Source: Diphasiastrum complanatum
Taxonomy: Eukaryota; Streptophyta; Lycopodiopsida; Lycopodiales; Lycopodiaceae
Direction of reading: 5' to 3'
Assembly: GCA_029204225.1 (NCBI GenBank)
Contig: MU831543.1
Span: 124,001 to 188,000 of the forward strand
DNA length: 64,000 nt
A program made the translations under genes and the position numbers. Shown here piece by piece: positions 20,401-31,368 of this stretch. Below the pieces are notes generated by a model, which saw only the letters and a list, made by a program, of their open reading frames with translations, was not told where the DNA came from and did no database searches. Every line of letters starts with the position of its first letter. The stretch's first letter is position 1.

Positions 20401-21386
20401 TCACCATCAAATGCCATTAAAGATGAAAAATACTCTTTATGATATGTCATATGAGAAGTGGCTCCACTATCAATCCACCAAGGATCAATGTCTCCATGAT
20501 TAGCCAACAAGCAAGATGACATAACAAAAGCATCATTTGAAAGAAGCTCATCCCCACCCTCATCAATAGTTAGATTGGTTTGCTTTTCCCCTTGATCCCT
20601 CTTTTTCTTAAAACAATCACTAGCAAAATGCCCTTTGACTCCACAATAGAAACATTTTAGCTTAGATCTATCCTTTTTTTTGCCAAAAGTAGAGTGCTCA
20701 CCTTGGTCTTGCCCTTTAGACCAATTGCTTTTACCTTTGCCCTTGAACTTGCCTTTAGAGAACATTGCCTCCTCTTCTCCTCCTTGAGATGTAGAAGATG
20801 CTCCCACTCTTGCTTGCAACCTGAATTCTTCAGCCAACAAGACCTCTTGCAAGTCTCCAACACTTGGTAAACATTTTTGGATAGCATAACTTTGAACAAG
20901 ATTAGCATGATCATCCAACAAGCCATTGAGAATCACTTGAACAAGCTCCTCATTATTTATGCCATCATTAATGCATGCTAACTCATCATTCAATGCTTTA
21001 ACTCTCAAAACAAAAGCATGTCCATTCTCACTCTTCTTTTGCATACAAGAAAAGATTTGCCTTCTTAAAGTCAACACTCTAGAAGTAGACTTGGATTCAT
21101 AAACCTTCTTCAAGGCTTCCCAAGCTTCACTAGATGATGTGCACTTACCAACCTCTTTGATAAGCTCATTTGTCACATTCATCTTGATCATGTGAAGGGC
21201 TTTCTTTGCCCTCTTGTCATACCTCAATTGTTCTTGAGGTGCCAAAGGTCTCTCCTCCACACCTACAACAATATCCATCAACTCATTCATCTCAAGCAAA
21301 GACTCCATCCTTACTTTCCAAGTAGAATAGTTGAGGGAGGTAAGCCTATCATTGCTTTCCAACATGTAGCCTCCATTTGTAGCCAT
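17436..21386 (-). CDS. gag-pol: Cop-C Gag-Pol polyprotein (1316 aa)
   Basis: Single frame encoding a whole copia polyprotein. Gag spans about residues 1-290 with CCHC knuckle C245-C248-H253-C258. Protease has D306-S-G308. Integrase has H439, H444, C473, C476 and the core D503, D565, E601 with the usual 35-residue D-E spacing. RT (about 820-1060) has LDISNAFL with D907 and YVDD at 992-995. RNase H (about 1150-1290) has D1156 or D1158, E1197 and D1234. The order PR-INT-RT-RH defines Ty1/copia. The ATG follows a leader of about 600 nt after the PBS and matches the start of the A frame (MAT...GIMLEA/GYMLES). The C-terminus KLVEEGV reads across the polypurine tract, so the stop is supplied by the LTR. 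Confidence 0.97.
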   Translation of the reverse strand: MATNGGYMLESNDRLTSLNYSTWKVRMESLLEMNELMDIVVGVEERPLAPQEQLRYDKRAKKALHMIKMNVTNELIKEVGKCTSSSEAWEALKKVYESKSTSRVLTLRRQIFSCMQKKSENGHAFVLRVKALNDELACINDGINNEELVQVILNGLLDDHANLVQSYAIQKCLPSVGDLQEVLLAEEFRLQARVGASSTSQGGEEEAMFSKGKFKGKGKSNWSKGQDQGEHSTFGKKKDRSKLKCFYCGVKGHFASDCFKKKRDQGEKQTNLTIDEGGDELLSNDAFVMSSCLLANHGDIDPWWIDSGATSHMTYHKEYFSSLMAFDGDRKVIYTANDGECAIKGIGTIPISLSTNRNIELKDVLLIPSITKNLLSVSQMLDKGFKVEFDGDACLIKKGCSIIAKGKRQGKLFKLDACVVANQVGCMANEQMSIQEVWHKRMGHLNYKALEVIAKKEVVRGLPKSLTCLNHVCEECALSKSHRLPYTRSISRSKMPFSLLHSDIHGVTTISNGGAKMYVTFIDDFSRFCWVYLLKSKDEVFDVFVKFKVAMETQFTTKIKCLRSDNGGEYISNKFKAFCDEHGIKREYTCPRTPQQNGVAERKNRTLCESAKAMRLNANLPKPFWSDALLCANFLCNRWPSVVLEGKTPFEALFGTKPNVKFLRTFGCICYFNITLDDRTKEDPSSRKGIFVGYSEVSKAYRIYVPSIKKVFTSRDVIFDESNIPKVVSSDDGVVATNVLDDNGVDDTLDVDVEEASSSQIPRRTPRHKVKPSRLTYDGKGKQVVDGSNYAFLTSFDVPSCVDEARQEEEWIQAMDLEFEALMKNNTWRLVELPKGKSAIGCKWIFKVKTNQDGSINKLKARLVAKGYAQEHGIDYEETFAPVAKMVSIRVIISLATLYGWDLWQLDISNAFLNGDLEEEVYMEQPESYVSHSKPNHVCFLQKSLYGLKQAPRSWYARLNSFLLSQNFTMSEYDHSLYFRISANDVTILLIYVDDIILSGGNKEDIEDIKKALKKEFEVHDLGLLSYILGIEVIRTSQITFISQEKYAISILNRFHMVDANPIDTPMESHVKLTIRGNERSFEDITLYRKLIGSLIYLTITRPDLSYCVGRLSQFMQDPSIEHWKLGKRILRYISGTKDFGIVYRGSSPNLFGFSDSDFAGDLMDRKSINAHAIFIGDGAISWMSKKQATISLSSSEAEYKALTSCTKEMVWIKRMIMELHLLDFSESPIIFCDNLSAQSLASNPVFHARSKHIEVAYHFVREQVLAKEIKLEHVPSKECVADIFTKALGKDLFFKHRTSLGVLSKSMLKLVEEGV
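17441..17452 (-). other. Cop-C polypurine tract
   Basis: Sense strand TTGAAGAGGGAG immediately before the 3' LTR. It also encodes the last residues of Pol. Confidence 0.85.
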
Positions 21387-21983
21387 GTTGCAATGATTGA
21401 TCTCTGATCTTTGACCTGTTCCAATGCACTAAGCACTCTCTTGAATCAACAAATGAAACACAAGAAGAAATCACAAAGATTTGGAACCTAAAACCTTACT
21501 TTTTCTCTCTTTTCCTCACTTTTTCCTTAATTTTAGCCACTAGTTTTATGATTTCTTGATCAAACCAAGACCAAACCTCAATATACTTGCTTTTCCCTCA
21601 CTCCTAAGATTGAAATACACTCTTGAATCATTCAGCAAACTGAAAATCAGAGGGTTACATCAATTTTGAAGTTTTTGACATGAAGAAGCAAGAAATTGAA
21701 TCAAAAAACTATATGCTAGAATGGAAAACTAATAGGATCTTGTTGGATCTTGCATCTCCCTCTTTCCAAAACAATTTTTGTCTCCTTATTCTGATAAGTA
21801 CAGAGGGAATTCGCCCTACTTCAATTGAAATGCATACAAATGATGTTTTGATCACAAAGATCCAATTTCTACACATAAATCAACAAGATTTTTAGCTAGA
21901 AACTTGATTGGAATGCTACAAAAGCAAACTCGCCCACAAATCTCTTCTAAATCTGGCAAAACCTGCACATTTGGCCGCCTAAT
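21387..21983 (-). other. Cop-C 5' leader
   Basis: About 600 nt of untranslated sequence between PBS and the gag ATG, without a long ORF. The length is comparable to the A leader (34029-34610). Confidence 0.8.
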
Positions 21984-21995
21984 GCTCTGATACCA
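21984..21995 (-). other. Cop-C primer-binding site
   Basis: Reverse complement TGGTATCAGAGC, matching the 3' end of plant initiator-Met tRNA, directly adjoining the 5' LTR. Confidence 0.95.
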
Positions 21996-22648
21996 TGTGA
22001 AAAACTCAGATCCAAAAGATGCTAAAGTTTCATAAAGATCTTGGCCATGGAAGTTATGCACATCTAGATTGAAAAAATGATAGAAATTGTGATGTTAAGC
22101 ATACTAAACATCAACTAAACATCAAAATCTGATCATAAGCTTCCACAAACAGAAACTTGTTGTCCCTGTCCGTACTTCAGAGCCTACAACCTGCATTTCA
22201 CACGTGTGAAGCCATAGCAACAAAGAAATCACAATTCTAGTGGCTAGAATGCAAGATATGAACAAAAAAGTGAGAGAGAAGAAGATGGATCTTCAAAGAG
22301 CATAACATTCATTCAATAGAATGAAAATGAGATGTGTACATACTCGTGGAGATGGCTATTTATAGCAGCCATAGTGCCTCTTGGCCACTTGTCTTATGAT
22401 AGGCTAAAATTGGGGTCCAATAGGATTCACCCATATACCTAGAAATTTGGTCAAATAGGAATGCACCAAATTATGAGCCAATAGAAGAGCTCCACACTCG
22501 ACCTCCTCTAATTAATGTGACCTCAAAAGTAGTGTACACATACTTTGGGCCTCTACATACATGTATGAACCTATCTCTAACTTTTATTTGGCCATAGGCC
22601 TACAAAATCTCAAGTTAGGAAAATACTACTAGTTGACAATTTTTCACA
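21996..22648 (-). repeat. Cop-C 5' LTR
   Basis: 653 bp, starting TGTGAAAAATTG and ending GAGTTTTTCACA in sense. Contains the presumed promoter. Confidence 0.95.
22357..22364 (-). promoter_or_regulatory. Cop-C 5' LTR TATA box
   Basis: Minus-strand TATAAATA within gctataaatagcc, about 285 bp from the sense start of the LTR, a usual place for the U3 TATA box. The same box lies in the 3' LTR at 17149-17156. Confidence 0.65.
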
Positions 22649-22653
22649 CTACC
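22649..22653. other. Target-site duplication of copia C, right copy
   Basis: ctacc, identical to the left copy. Confidence 0.95.
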
Positions 22654-22756
22654 TAGTCCAAATCTTTAAGGACTGCCCATATTCCATCTATGTATTCGAA
22701 TGATGGAGTAAACGTTAGGTTCAACTAGTGCCACTACAAAATCACCACGAAACTTA
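22654..22756. other. Continuation of U1 target sequence up to duplication junction
   Basis: Matches 30320-30422 and 51822-51924. At about 22756 it leaves this alignment and jumps to sequence matching 9241 onward. Includes cactacaaaatcaccacg just before the junction. Confidence 0.85.
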
Positions 22757-23918
22757 ATTTTAAGATTGTTTATGGAGGATCATAACTAAACCTGTATGGA
22801 TTTTCATATTCGGACTTCTCTGGAGATCAAATGGATAGGAAATCCATAAGTGCACATGCTATTTTCATAACTGATGGAGTTATCTCTTGGACGTCAAAAA
22901 AACAAGCTACAATCTCATTGTCATCTAGTGAGGCCGATCAGTACAAAGCTCTTACATCTTGAACAAAGGATATGTTATGGATCAAAAGGATGGTAATGGA
23001 TTTTCACTTGTCGGATTTTTTAGAGAGTTCAATCATCTTTTGTGATAAGCTTTCAAACCAAATATTGGCAAGGAATCCTATTTTTCATGCAAGGAGCAAG
23101 CATATTGAAGTGGCTTATCGAATTGTGGGAGAACAAGTCATGGAGAAGGGGGTGGAGCTTCAACATGTTTATTCAAGGTAGTGAAGCATAGAACAACATC
23201 AAACTCTTTTTCTAGTGCCATCTTGATATCATCAACATCTTGATTGTTACCTCCACTCAAAATGATATCAATCATATAGATTAGAAGAATGGTAACATCA
23301 TTTCCAACAAATCTATAGTAAAGTGAATGATCATACTCACTGATCTTGAAATTTTGAGAAAGAAGAAATGTGTAAGCTTAGCATACCAACTCCTCATTTG
23401 ATTTATACATGCTACTTATCGAATCAATCTATCTTCTTATTGCGTTCAACATCATGTCAGAATGTATGCTTCTCTGTAGCTATTTATAACTGATAGATCT
23501 CTTATTGTTTCGTGTGATCTATTGAATACTTCAATGTTGCAATATTCTTTACACTACTTTACACTCTGAAATTGTTTGACTACAAAATCACTTTAGTACT
23601 AATGATTCCAAAGTTATTTGCTTAAGGATTGAACGTGACTTCTGTCATTATAGCTTTGTTTAATTATTGATAGGCGTAGTCATGCATTAGGAAAGAAGGC
23701 TTATTCCGTTGTGCTCAATAGTTCGTTCATAGACTTTGAATTATCGAATCGTCCTTCCTTCTTCCAACATAATGAGCTTCGCCCAGATCTATCATGTCGA
23801 ATTCTGAGGACAACATTCATTTCACATCTTTATTAGTTTGACACTATTGTTGAATAGCAATGTGTCATCCACGTACGAGGTAATGATAATAAAAAAATGT
23901 TGCGCTGACTTGAATTAA
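22757..23918 (-). repeat. Partial right inverted-repeat arm (U1')
   Basis: Copy of 9241-10403. It lacks the A LTR, the RT half and the entire spacer, so no left arm faces it locally. The RNase H part is open at 22972-23181 in the copy without the one-base insertion seen in U1, and has a new stop before it (cttgaac for cttgcac). Confidence 0.85.
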
Positions 23919-26733
23919 ACATTCAAATATGAAGTGCTTGGATTATAACCATGATCGATAAAAAAAAGTGTTGATCCTCTAGAACCAAGCTCTAGTAGAT
24001 TGCTTCAAGTCGTAAAGTGCTCTATGGAGTTTACATACATGGTTCTCCTTGTCATTTATCGTCACAAGATATCATGTAGGTATCTTCTTAGATAACTCCA
24101 TTCAGATACGTTGTATGTACATCCATATGATGTATCTCCAGATTCTTTGCAGCAACATACGATAGTTACTAGAAGTCTGATTGAAGAATGATTTACTACC
24201 GGACTGAAAGTCTCACTATAGTCGATATTCAGGATTTGAAAAAATTCTCGTGCAACAAGTGGAACTTTCCTTCAATCAATACTTCCATCTGCTTTGTATT
24301 TTATCTTAAATACCCATTTGCAATCAACTACATTGTTGTTGGCAAGTAATTTGACAATAGTCCAATTTTGGTTTTTGATGAAAGACAAATATTTTCCATC
24401 CATAGCTTCTCTCCATAGATCGGAGTCTGACTGACTGAGTGCTTCTTTGACAATAGTCAGCTCTCAAATGAGATAAAAGACAAATTCATCAGTATATATG
24501 TTAGGTGGTTTGCAATCTCTTGTCGATCTTTTGGCAGATCAATGAGGCTGATAATCATTTTCTCAATCATATTGTTGTTGAGCTACAACATCTTCTTCTG
24601 ATTCGTTCTTGATAAGTTGTTCGCCTGAAGTTGATGAATTCGAACCTTCGATAGAAATGGTCAAATCGAAAATAGGAGTGTTGGATAGTTCAATTGTCTG
24701 AGCCTGTGAAGTCGATAAATTGATCCTAAATTGAGCCTGTGAAGGCTGATGAATAGCTTGGATTCAACAAAATCATACAACATATGAGTTCTATCTGAAG
24801 TGGTATAACCAATGAAAATGGATTTGATATTGTGGGAGTCTAGGTGATCTCCTGTAATATCTGCACATAGGAGATTCGATAGTGAAGGTTTGGAGCCTAT
24901 CCAAATTTCATAAGGTGATTTGTTTGAGAGCCCTTTAGTTGAGCATTTGTTTTGAATATATGCTACAGTGGAAACGGCTTTAGCCCAAAAGGATTTAGGA
25001 AGTTTCACGTGAGCAAGCATACTCTTAGCCGCGTCAACTAAAGGTTTGATTCTTTCTCTCAACAAGTCCATTCAACTGTGGTGAATAAGAAGCAATGAAT
25101 TGTTGTTCAATGTCTTTGCTACGGCAATACTCTTTGAATTCGGTTGAGATGTATTCTCCCCCATTGTCTTGACCTCAGTGCTTTACTTCTTCAATTTCGA
25201 GTTCTGCATGCTCCTTGAATTGTCCGAAGAGGTTGAAAGCCTCCAACTCCTACTTAAAGAAATAAACAGTTGTTCTTCTCAAAAAAGATTCTATAAAAGT
25301 AATAAAGTACTTTTCACCAAGTAACGACAAAATTTGCATCGGGCCACATATATCTAAATGAATAATGTCTAGAATATCTTTTGTTGCATACTTATGAATC
25401 AATCTAAATGGAATCCTAGTTTGCTTTCCAACAATGTAGTTGTGATAGACAGGGAGGTCGATCTTCTTGTCTAGATGATCGAGATCAAGTATTAAGGATT
25501 GTCTAAACATGTTCAATATAAATTTATGATTCAAGTGCCCGGACCTATAGTGCCAAAGTAATGAATCAATCTATATAAGTATCCAAGCCTCTTTCCGAGT
25601 GCAAGGATCTTATTCGTCCTATCAATAATTTGACATTGATCATATTCAAATTCTACCCTATGACATAGATTAGTAATTCGGCTTACTGATAATAGATTTT
25701 TCGACAGTTTAGAAACATACAAAACATTCAATAGTAACTTGAATTGGTCATGTTGGAACTTCAATCTTATAGCGCCTTCACCTGTGATAGTATGTGCACT
25801 ATCATCGCCAAGATGAATGAATCTTCTTTGTATTGCAAGGCGTATAGGAATGAAAATGTTGCAATGACTAGTCATATGTTGAGTGGCTCCAAAATTGAAA
25901 AACCGAGCATTATCAACTTGTGTTTTTTGATCTCTAATCATAAAGCTCCTTCATCCATGTCTTGAACTAGGAATTGACATATAACTGTAACTGCATTTGT
26001 CTGTTGATCTGACTACTTCTTGTTGGCGTTCTTCGCTTTCAATATCTTGAAATCCTTAATCTCAGGATTATCATGGTTGCAATATTTATCAAACATCTTC
26101 TTCTTCGACTAGGGATTCGATAAGTGCTCTTGACTTTGTCTCGCTTTCTAATTCGATAAAAATTGTTTCAAGCCTTTTTTCTTCTAACATTTAGTGAAGT
26201 TTATTTACATATAGAGCATGTGATATTGAGTTCGAAGAGTTGTCTGAGCTTCTTCGATTGTCTTCTTGCAGCAACATAGCGATTACTCTTGAGAGAGTTA
26301 AATCTGAGTGTGTCATTATGATCATCACCTAGTTTTCGTATGTAGGTGGCAGACTCGATAGCAATGTCGTAATTGTGTCTTGCTCGTCAATAGTTGATCC
26401 AACAACTGCCATCTCCTGCAACAGATTCTTCAACTGGTTAACGTTATTCTGAAGCAAATCACTGGCAGATATCTTGAGTGAGAAGAATTTTCTTCTAAGA
26501 TGCAACTTCGAAGTCACGTCTCTCACATCATATAGTGCACTCATCAGGTTGTCCCATACTTCTTTTGAAGTTTGAGCTTCAGATACCAATTCACCTATCT
26601 ACTATATTGAGAATGATTACGTGAAAGCTTTACCATCCTCCAGTTTCCATTTGGAGCCGGTTGTGTCGTCTTCAAGCTTCAATTCAATTCCTGTGACAAC
26701 ATCCCATAGTCTATTGGCAATTAGCAAATTAGT
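23919..26733 (-). pseudogene. Decayed copia B gag-pol, minus strand (U1')
   Basis: Second copy of the 10404-13217 pseudogene with the same protease defect (FFNFGATQHM). A private nonsense change in integrase (cag to tag after VYFFK) shortens that open stretch compared with U1 and U2. Gag fragment at 26329-26589, protease 25531-25941, integrase 24661-25534. Confidence 0.85.
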
Positions 26734-26745
26734 GCTCTAATACCA
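26734..26745 (-). other. Copia B primer-binding site (U1')
   Basis: TGGTATTAGAGC on the minus strand, same one-base deviation as in U1. Confidence 0.8.
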
Positions 26746-27143
26746 TGTTGGAAGTCTTAGAAGGAAAAGATGCTCAATAGAGAAATTGTTGTGTTTGATA
26801 GATGCACTATCGGGCTCTACGGAATAATCTTTCTCTCGTTGTATGACTGCGCCTACTAAAATCAAACAAAACTATCGCAACTATCGCCACATTCGAGTCT
26901 AATTGATTCTAACATTGAAATCATCAAAATCTGTTAGATTGATTTTGTAGACAAACATAACTGAATAAAACATTGTTGTATCGAATATTACAGTATCAAA
27001 TATAGCTAATGTTTTGAAGTATTCAATAGTTTAGACAAAACTATAAGAGAACGTAATCAAATTGCAATTAAAAAAATAAGCATTTTGATTCTAACATAGT
27101 ACTGAATGCGATAATTCAGTAAGTAGCATGTACAAATCAAAAG
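26746..27143 (-). repeat. LTR F, 5' LTR of copia B (U1')
   Basis: Same 398-bp LTR as 13230-13627, TG...CA, joined directly to the PBS. Confidence 0.65.
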
Positions 27144-27730
27144 AATCGTGAGCACAAAACAATAGAAAATGTAACAAAGTACTCGAAACTATCTCTAAGT
27201 ATCTGATTGACTCTATCTGACACTTCCGCTAATAAGCAGTAAGTGTTTCTAGCAATGCGCTATATTAATCTCCAAGATCAATAGCTAATGATCAATCTTA
27301 ACCTAAAAAATAATCAACAATTTATACTAGTTATGAATTCCATTTAGGCTTATCCAAATGACAGTTGAGGACAGCTATTGGTCGTAGATCACAATTCGAG
27401 CTTAACCAAATCGCATTGTCACTTATTTAATTGGGCTTCTCGAAAACTACATACAAAAACCATTAGGGCAAGTCATTAGCTTCACAACAAGTGGAAACAA
27501 TTTTTGTTAACATTCGATAGTTTTAACATCTTTGATATTGTTTGTCATTGTCGAACCCGATTGTTAGCCATTCCCGTGTATTCTTATAGACTATGAAAAC
27601 TATCAGTCTGAAGAACTAGATAGATGAATGGAAGATTAAAGATCCGTTATGAGGATAAATCCAACACGTCTAACTGGTGTACTTCAAGATTAGCTACAAC
27701 AACATATGAGAGTAAAAGTTTGATCGAAGC

Positions 27731-28438
27731 TTAGTTAGGTAAGGAAGACGAGTGTCATAGTCAAAATCCAACTGTTATCCCTTACAATAAGAGTTTATGA
27801 TAAAATAGGCAATGTCAAAAAAATCAAACGTTGTTTTATTTTAGCCCCAATTTACCTAAAGAAATGTGATAAGGTGAAATTTTATCGGTTGTCAGGGCTT
27901 ATGCCATACTTGTCTGTTTTTCCCTAGAATCAAGTGAGTATAATTGTAAGTATGTTTATTGGTATTAAATAGTTAAGTATTGGATGTTTCAAGGCGTATT
28001 TATTGTCTTGTTACTGGTTTTTTATGGTTAGTGTTGTGAGTAATCGCTTGTCAGCAGGCGACCATTTTCAGTAACCCATAATGCAATAATAAGTTCATTG
28101 ATTGCAAGTAATTGTTTACTTTTATTTTGACATCTTATATCTAGCATAGGTATTGTTTGCTTCATTAGGGTTACACTGTATTTTGTTATGGTGAAGTTCA
28201 ATTATATATGCAGCTTGAGATTACAATGGCTATAAATAGGTAAAGTATTGATTACAAAATTAAAGAATGTACTCTACAATTAAAGAATTATTACAAGTAA
28301 TGTTTAACAATGTATGTTGTTTATGAAACATAAATCATCAATGTAACAAAATGATATTTTACAGGATTAGAGTTCTCAAAAATTCTCATTCACCTAGTTT
28401 GATTAGTCGTTTGACAAATTGTATTTCAAAGTACCGAG
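27731..28438. repeat. Dispersed repeat R2 (U1')
   Basis: Copy of 14215-14922 with few substitutions. Confidence 0.65.
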
Positions 28439-30101
28439 TGATTTCATTACACACATCAAATCATTATGTGTGTACAACCATTTGTAGTGTAAATGTTTTT
28501 TTGGTCCTAAGAAAATTGTAGAGCGGTGTACTCCTTAACCTTAAAAGCAATCTTACTCACCACTTTGTTATCCAATATTCTCAAAGATGGAAGTATTCTA
28601 GCAAATTGATATAGGTCATCCATGGATTCACAAACCACTTCATTCAAAATAGGACATAACTGAATGACTTAGACCCTCACACAAAGCATATCTAAGACCC
28701 TTGTGTCAAATAAAATGGCAATTGAAATTAAGCAAATGACCATGTTGTTGTGATATAAATGGTGTAAACTTGTTAATATCATCCATTGACAAGAATCAAA
28801 CATGTCAACATGAAAGTTGCAAAACACATTGGAAGGTTTGTACCAATATTCTTTGATCCACTCCATGTACTTCCATCAAACATAATATCTTCAAATGTGT
28901 CATCAACTAATTCTAATAATTCATATAATTTTTTTTTCATAAAATGCAAGAACATCCAAACTTTCAAATACACAATTAACATAACATAAATGTAAGAGAT
29001 ACTTAGAAATATTTCTCTTCACTTTTGGTTCAAATCTACATATCTCATTGACAATGACTTTCTTATTTGTTTCTTCTTTTTCCACCTATAAATAATGATG
29101 ATAGAAAGTCAGCTTATCAATTCGTTCTTTCGTAGCATTTTCAATTGCTTTCTTGTCATCCACTTGGCTATGCAGTTTGTAGGGATGGTATTTTTGTTTC
29201 TTATTTGTGCTTGCTTCACCACTTGACATATATGTTCACAGAGTGTTTGGATTAAAAGAACCACTACATTTGTTTGTAAGGACATTTTGACCAGCCATTG
29301 TAAAAAAAACTAGGCTTTTTTATTAAGCGTTCAATCATGGGAATAGCATCAGCATCACCTAGTGCAAAACAAGAGTTTCACAGAAGGATCTTAAAAAAAT
29401 TCAATAACAACATCAATCATGTAGTTACTTGTGTAGAGAAAAGTAGTTTGTGTTCTTACCAATTCTGTGGCCAATTCACCTAGCCACATGAACAAAGCAT
29501 TAAGTTGTGTTTGATGCGTAATTCTACGAAAAAACCTATCCAGATTGTTCATGATATACCATAATTCATGGTCAAACCTTATGACCAGGGAGTTGTTTCT
29601 ATATTTCACTGAACCACATCTACATTTGAAGGAACGTCTTTTTCAATTCATAATCTTGGAGCGTGCCGAGGTACCTTGTTAAAGCCAATATCCAAATCTT
29701 ATCTAATATGTGTCTAGGTCTCATTATTATAAGGGTGTCAAAGGCTATAAGTGTATCAAATAGAGGTCATTTATTAAGTGCAAAGGTTTTGTAGTCCATT
29801 AGTTCTTTCTCATTAGGTTTGCAAGAATGGTCCATAGCCCAATAAAGATGGTTGCATTGAAGCCAACTGTAGGAAGACTCCAACCTATGGGAGAATCTAT
29901 TGGCTTTGCATTCGATGGTTTTATTAAGTACCATGGGGACCTAACATTCATCAAAAGCATAGATGTAACTGTTACAAGACCAAACTTTTTACCCCCTATC
30001 ATAGCCAAACATGGATGAATTAAATGCCTCAATAAAATGTTACGATACAGATCACCATAATCATAAACCGATAGGAGTAGTTGTTACATGCCAACATGTC
30101 A
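28439..30101. other. Unclassified sequence (U1')
   Basis: Counterpart of 14923-16585. It retains an 18-bp stretch (near 29731, gggtgtcaaaggctataa) missing from U1 but present in U2. Confidence 0.4.
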
Positions 30102-30314
30102 TGACAACAAACCATAAAACTTAGTGAGGTGAGGAAGATAGGTGTCATTTAGCCGTTATCCTTGAAGAGTGTCAAAAATGCCGAAACGCGTAAGTAAAAT
30201 GTTGATTGGCATATGTCAACTTTGACCGGTCAACCAAAATGTCGATCGATGTGTGTCGATGCGACATATCCAAATGTCGATCGATATGGTGCCACTTAAT
30301 TTGAAGCTCGTCAC
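30102..30314. repeat. Palindrome-rich ATGTCGATCGAT segment and empty Cop-C site (U1')
   Basis: Same motifs as 16586-16782. Directly followed by the uninterrupted ctacc target. Confidence 0.5.
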
Positions 30315-30422
30315 CTACCTAGTCCAAATCTTTAAGGACTGCCCATATTCCATCTATGTATTCGAATGATGGAGTAAACGTTAGGTTCAACTAGTGCCAC
30401 TACAAAATCACAACGAAACTTA

Positions 30423-30776
30423 TGATGACTGCTTTCACAATTGATTACAACCACGATCTATCTTGTAAACATATTATTAGATTAGTCATTCATACAAGAT
30501 TAATTCAATGCATGTATCTATTTGTATTGATTAACGACTTAAAATGGTAGCAACAGAGTGAGTCAAACATTAGACAGTCAAAGAGAGTGTGTGTGTGGTT
30601 GCCATAGCTATCACTATCGATTTGCATTCTACATTTAGTTGCATATACATTTTCATGTGCTCCTGCAAGCTACACTTATTGTTTTTGTGTTTGTCTATGT
30701 AATCAATATATAATAGGCATAGTACATGCATGGAGGAAAATCATTAAGCCCTCCAGCTTTGACATTTTCTTTAGCA
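30423..30776 (+). repeat. LTR E, 5' LTR of plus-strand copia E (U1')
   Basis: 354 bp from TGATGACTGC to TTTAGCA, followed at once by a perfect PBS. Contains the TATA-like aatatataatagg. The 3' end is certain from the PBS. The 5' end is inferred from TG and from the break in the U1 copy near this point. Confidence 0.6.
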
Positions 30777-30789
30777 TGGTATCAGAGCG
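30777..30789 (+). other. Copia E primer-binding site (U1')
   Basis: TGGTATCAGAGCG, a perfect match to the usual initiator-Met site, adjoining the LTR end. Confidence 0.85.
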
Positions 30790-30954
30790 ATGTGATAATC
30801 AAAGCATGATTCTATCAATTTGATAGAATAATCGTGTTCTTGTTTTGATAGAATAACTAGATATCCACAGTCATCGATAGATCATTGCGATTGTCAAGTA
30901 TTTGATTTAGAATCTAACGAACTTCCATATGGATTTACAAAGTAAGGTTGGTAG
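30790..30954 (+). pseudogene. Copia E leader and first codons of gag, truncated (U1')
   Basis: Leader of about 140 nt and ATG (MDLQSKVGR) as in U2, then an abrupt jump to pol sequence. Compared with U2, everything from gag codon 9 to the end of the element is gone. Confidence 0.7.
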
Positions 30955-31368
30955 ATCAGAAGGAGATGTTGTAGCTCAACAACAACATAATCGAGAAAAT
31001 GATTATCAGCCTCATTCATCTCCCAAAAGATCGACAAGAGATTGTAGACCACCTAACATATATATTGATGAATTTGTTGGTTATCTCATTTGAGAGCTGA
31101 CTATTGTCAAAGAAGCACTCAGTCAGTCAGACTCCGATCTATGGAGAGAAGCTATGGATGGAGAATATTTATCTTTCATCAAGAACCAAACTTGGACTAT
31201 TGTCAAATTACCTGCCAAGAGAAATGTAATTGATTGCAAATGGGTATTTAAGATAAAATACAAAGCAGATGGAAGTATCGATTGAAGGACAGTTCGACTT
31301 GTTGCATGAGCATTTTTTCAAATCCTCAATATCGACTATAGTGAGACTTTCATTCCGGTAGTAAAGCA
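30955..31368 (+). pseudogene. 414-bp extra copy of copia E/B pol fragment
   Basis: Near-identical to 33167-33580: QQQHNRENDYQPH, SSPKRSTRDCRPPNIYIDEF, then ELTIVKEALSQSDSDLWREAMDG, CKWVFKIKYKADGS and YSETF of the integrase-RT boundary, with the same stops. It replaces the 1.8 kb seen between 52453 and 54243 in the U2 to U3 transition. Confidence 0.85.

Larger units (their letters stand above)
16788..22648 (-). mobile_element. Intact Ty1/copia retrotransposon Cop-C (5861 bp)
   Basis: Complete minus-strand element: two 653-bp LTRs (TG...CA), a PBS complementary to initiator-Met tRNA, one uninterrupted gag-pol frame, a polypurine tract and a perfect 5-bp target duplication. By eye the LTRs differ at two positions (c/t near 16952/22160 and a/c near 17294/22502), about 0.3%. 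It sits in unit U1 only. The same site is empty in U1' and U2, so it arrived after those copies existed. Everything needed for autonomous retrotransposition appears present. Protein similarity to family A is high throughout. Confidence 0.97.

Noticed and set aside
22725-22750. cactacaaaatcac resembling a CACTA transposon end
   Set aside because: No matching inverted terminus, no 3-bp target duplication and no transposase were found; the string is also common by chance.
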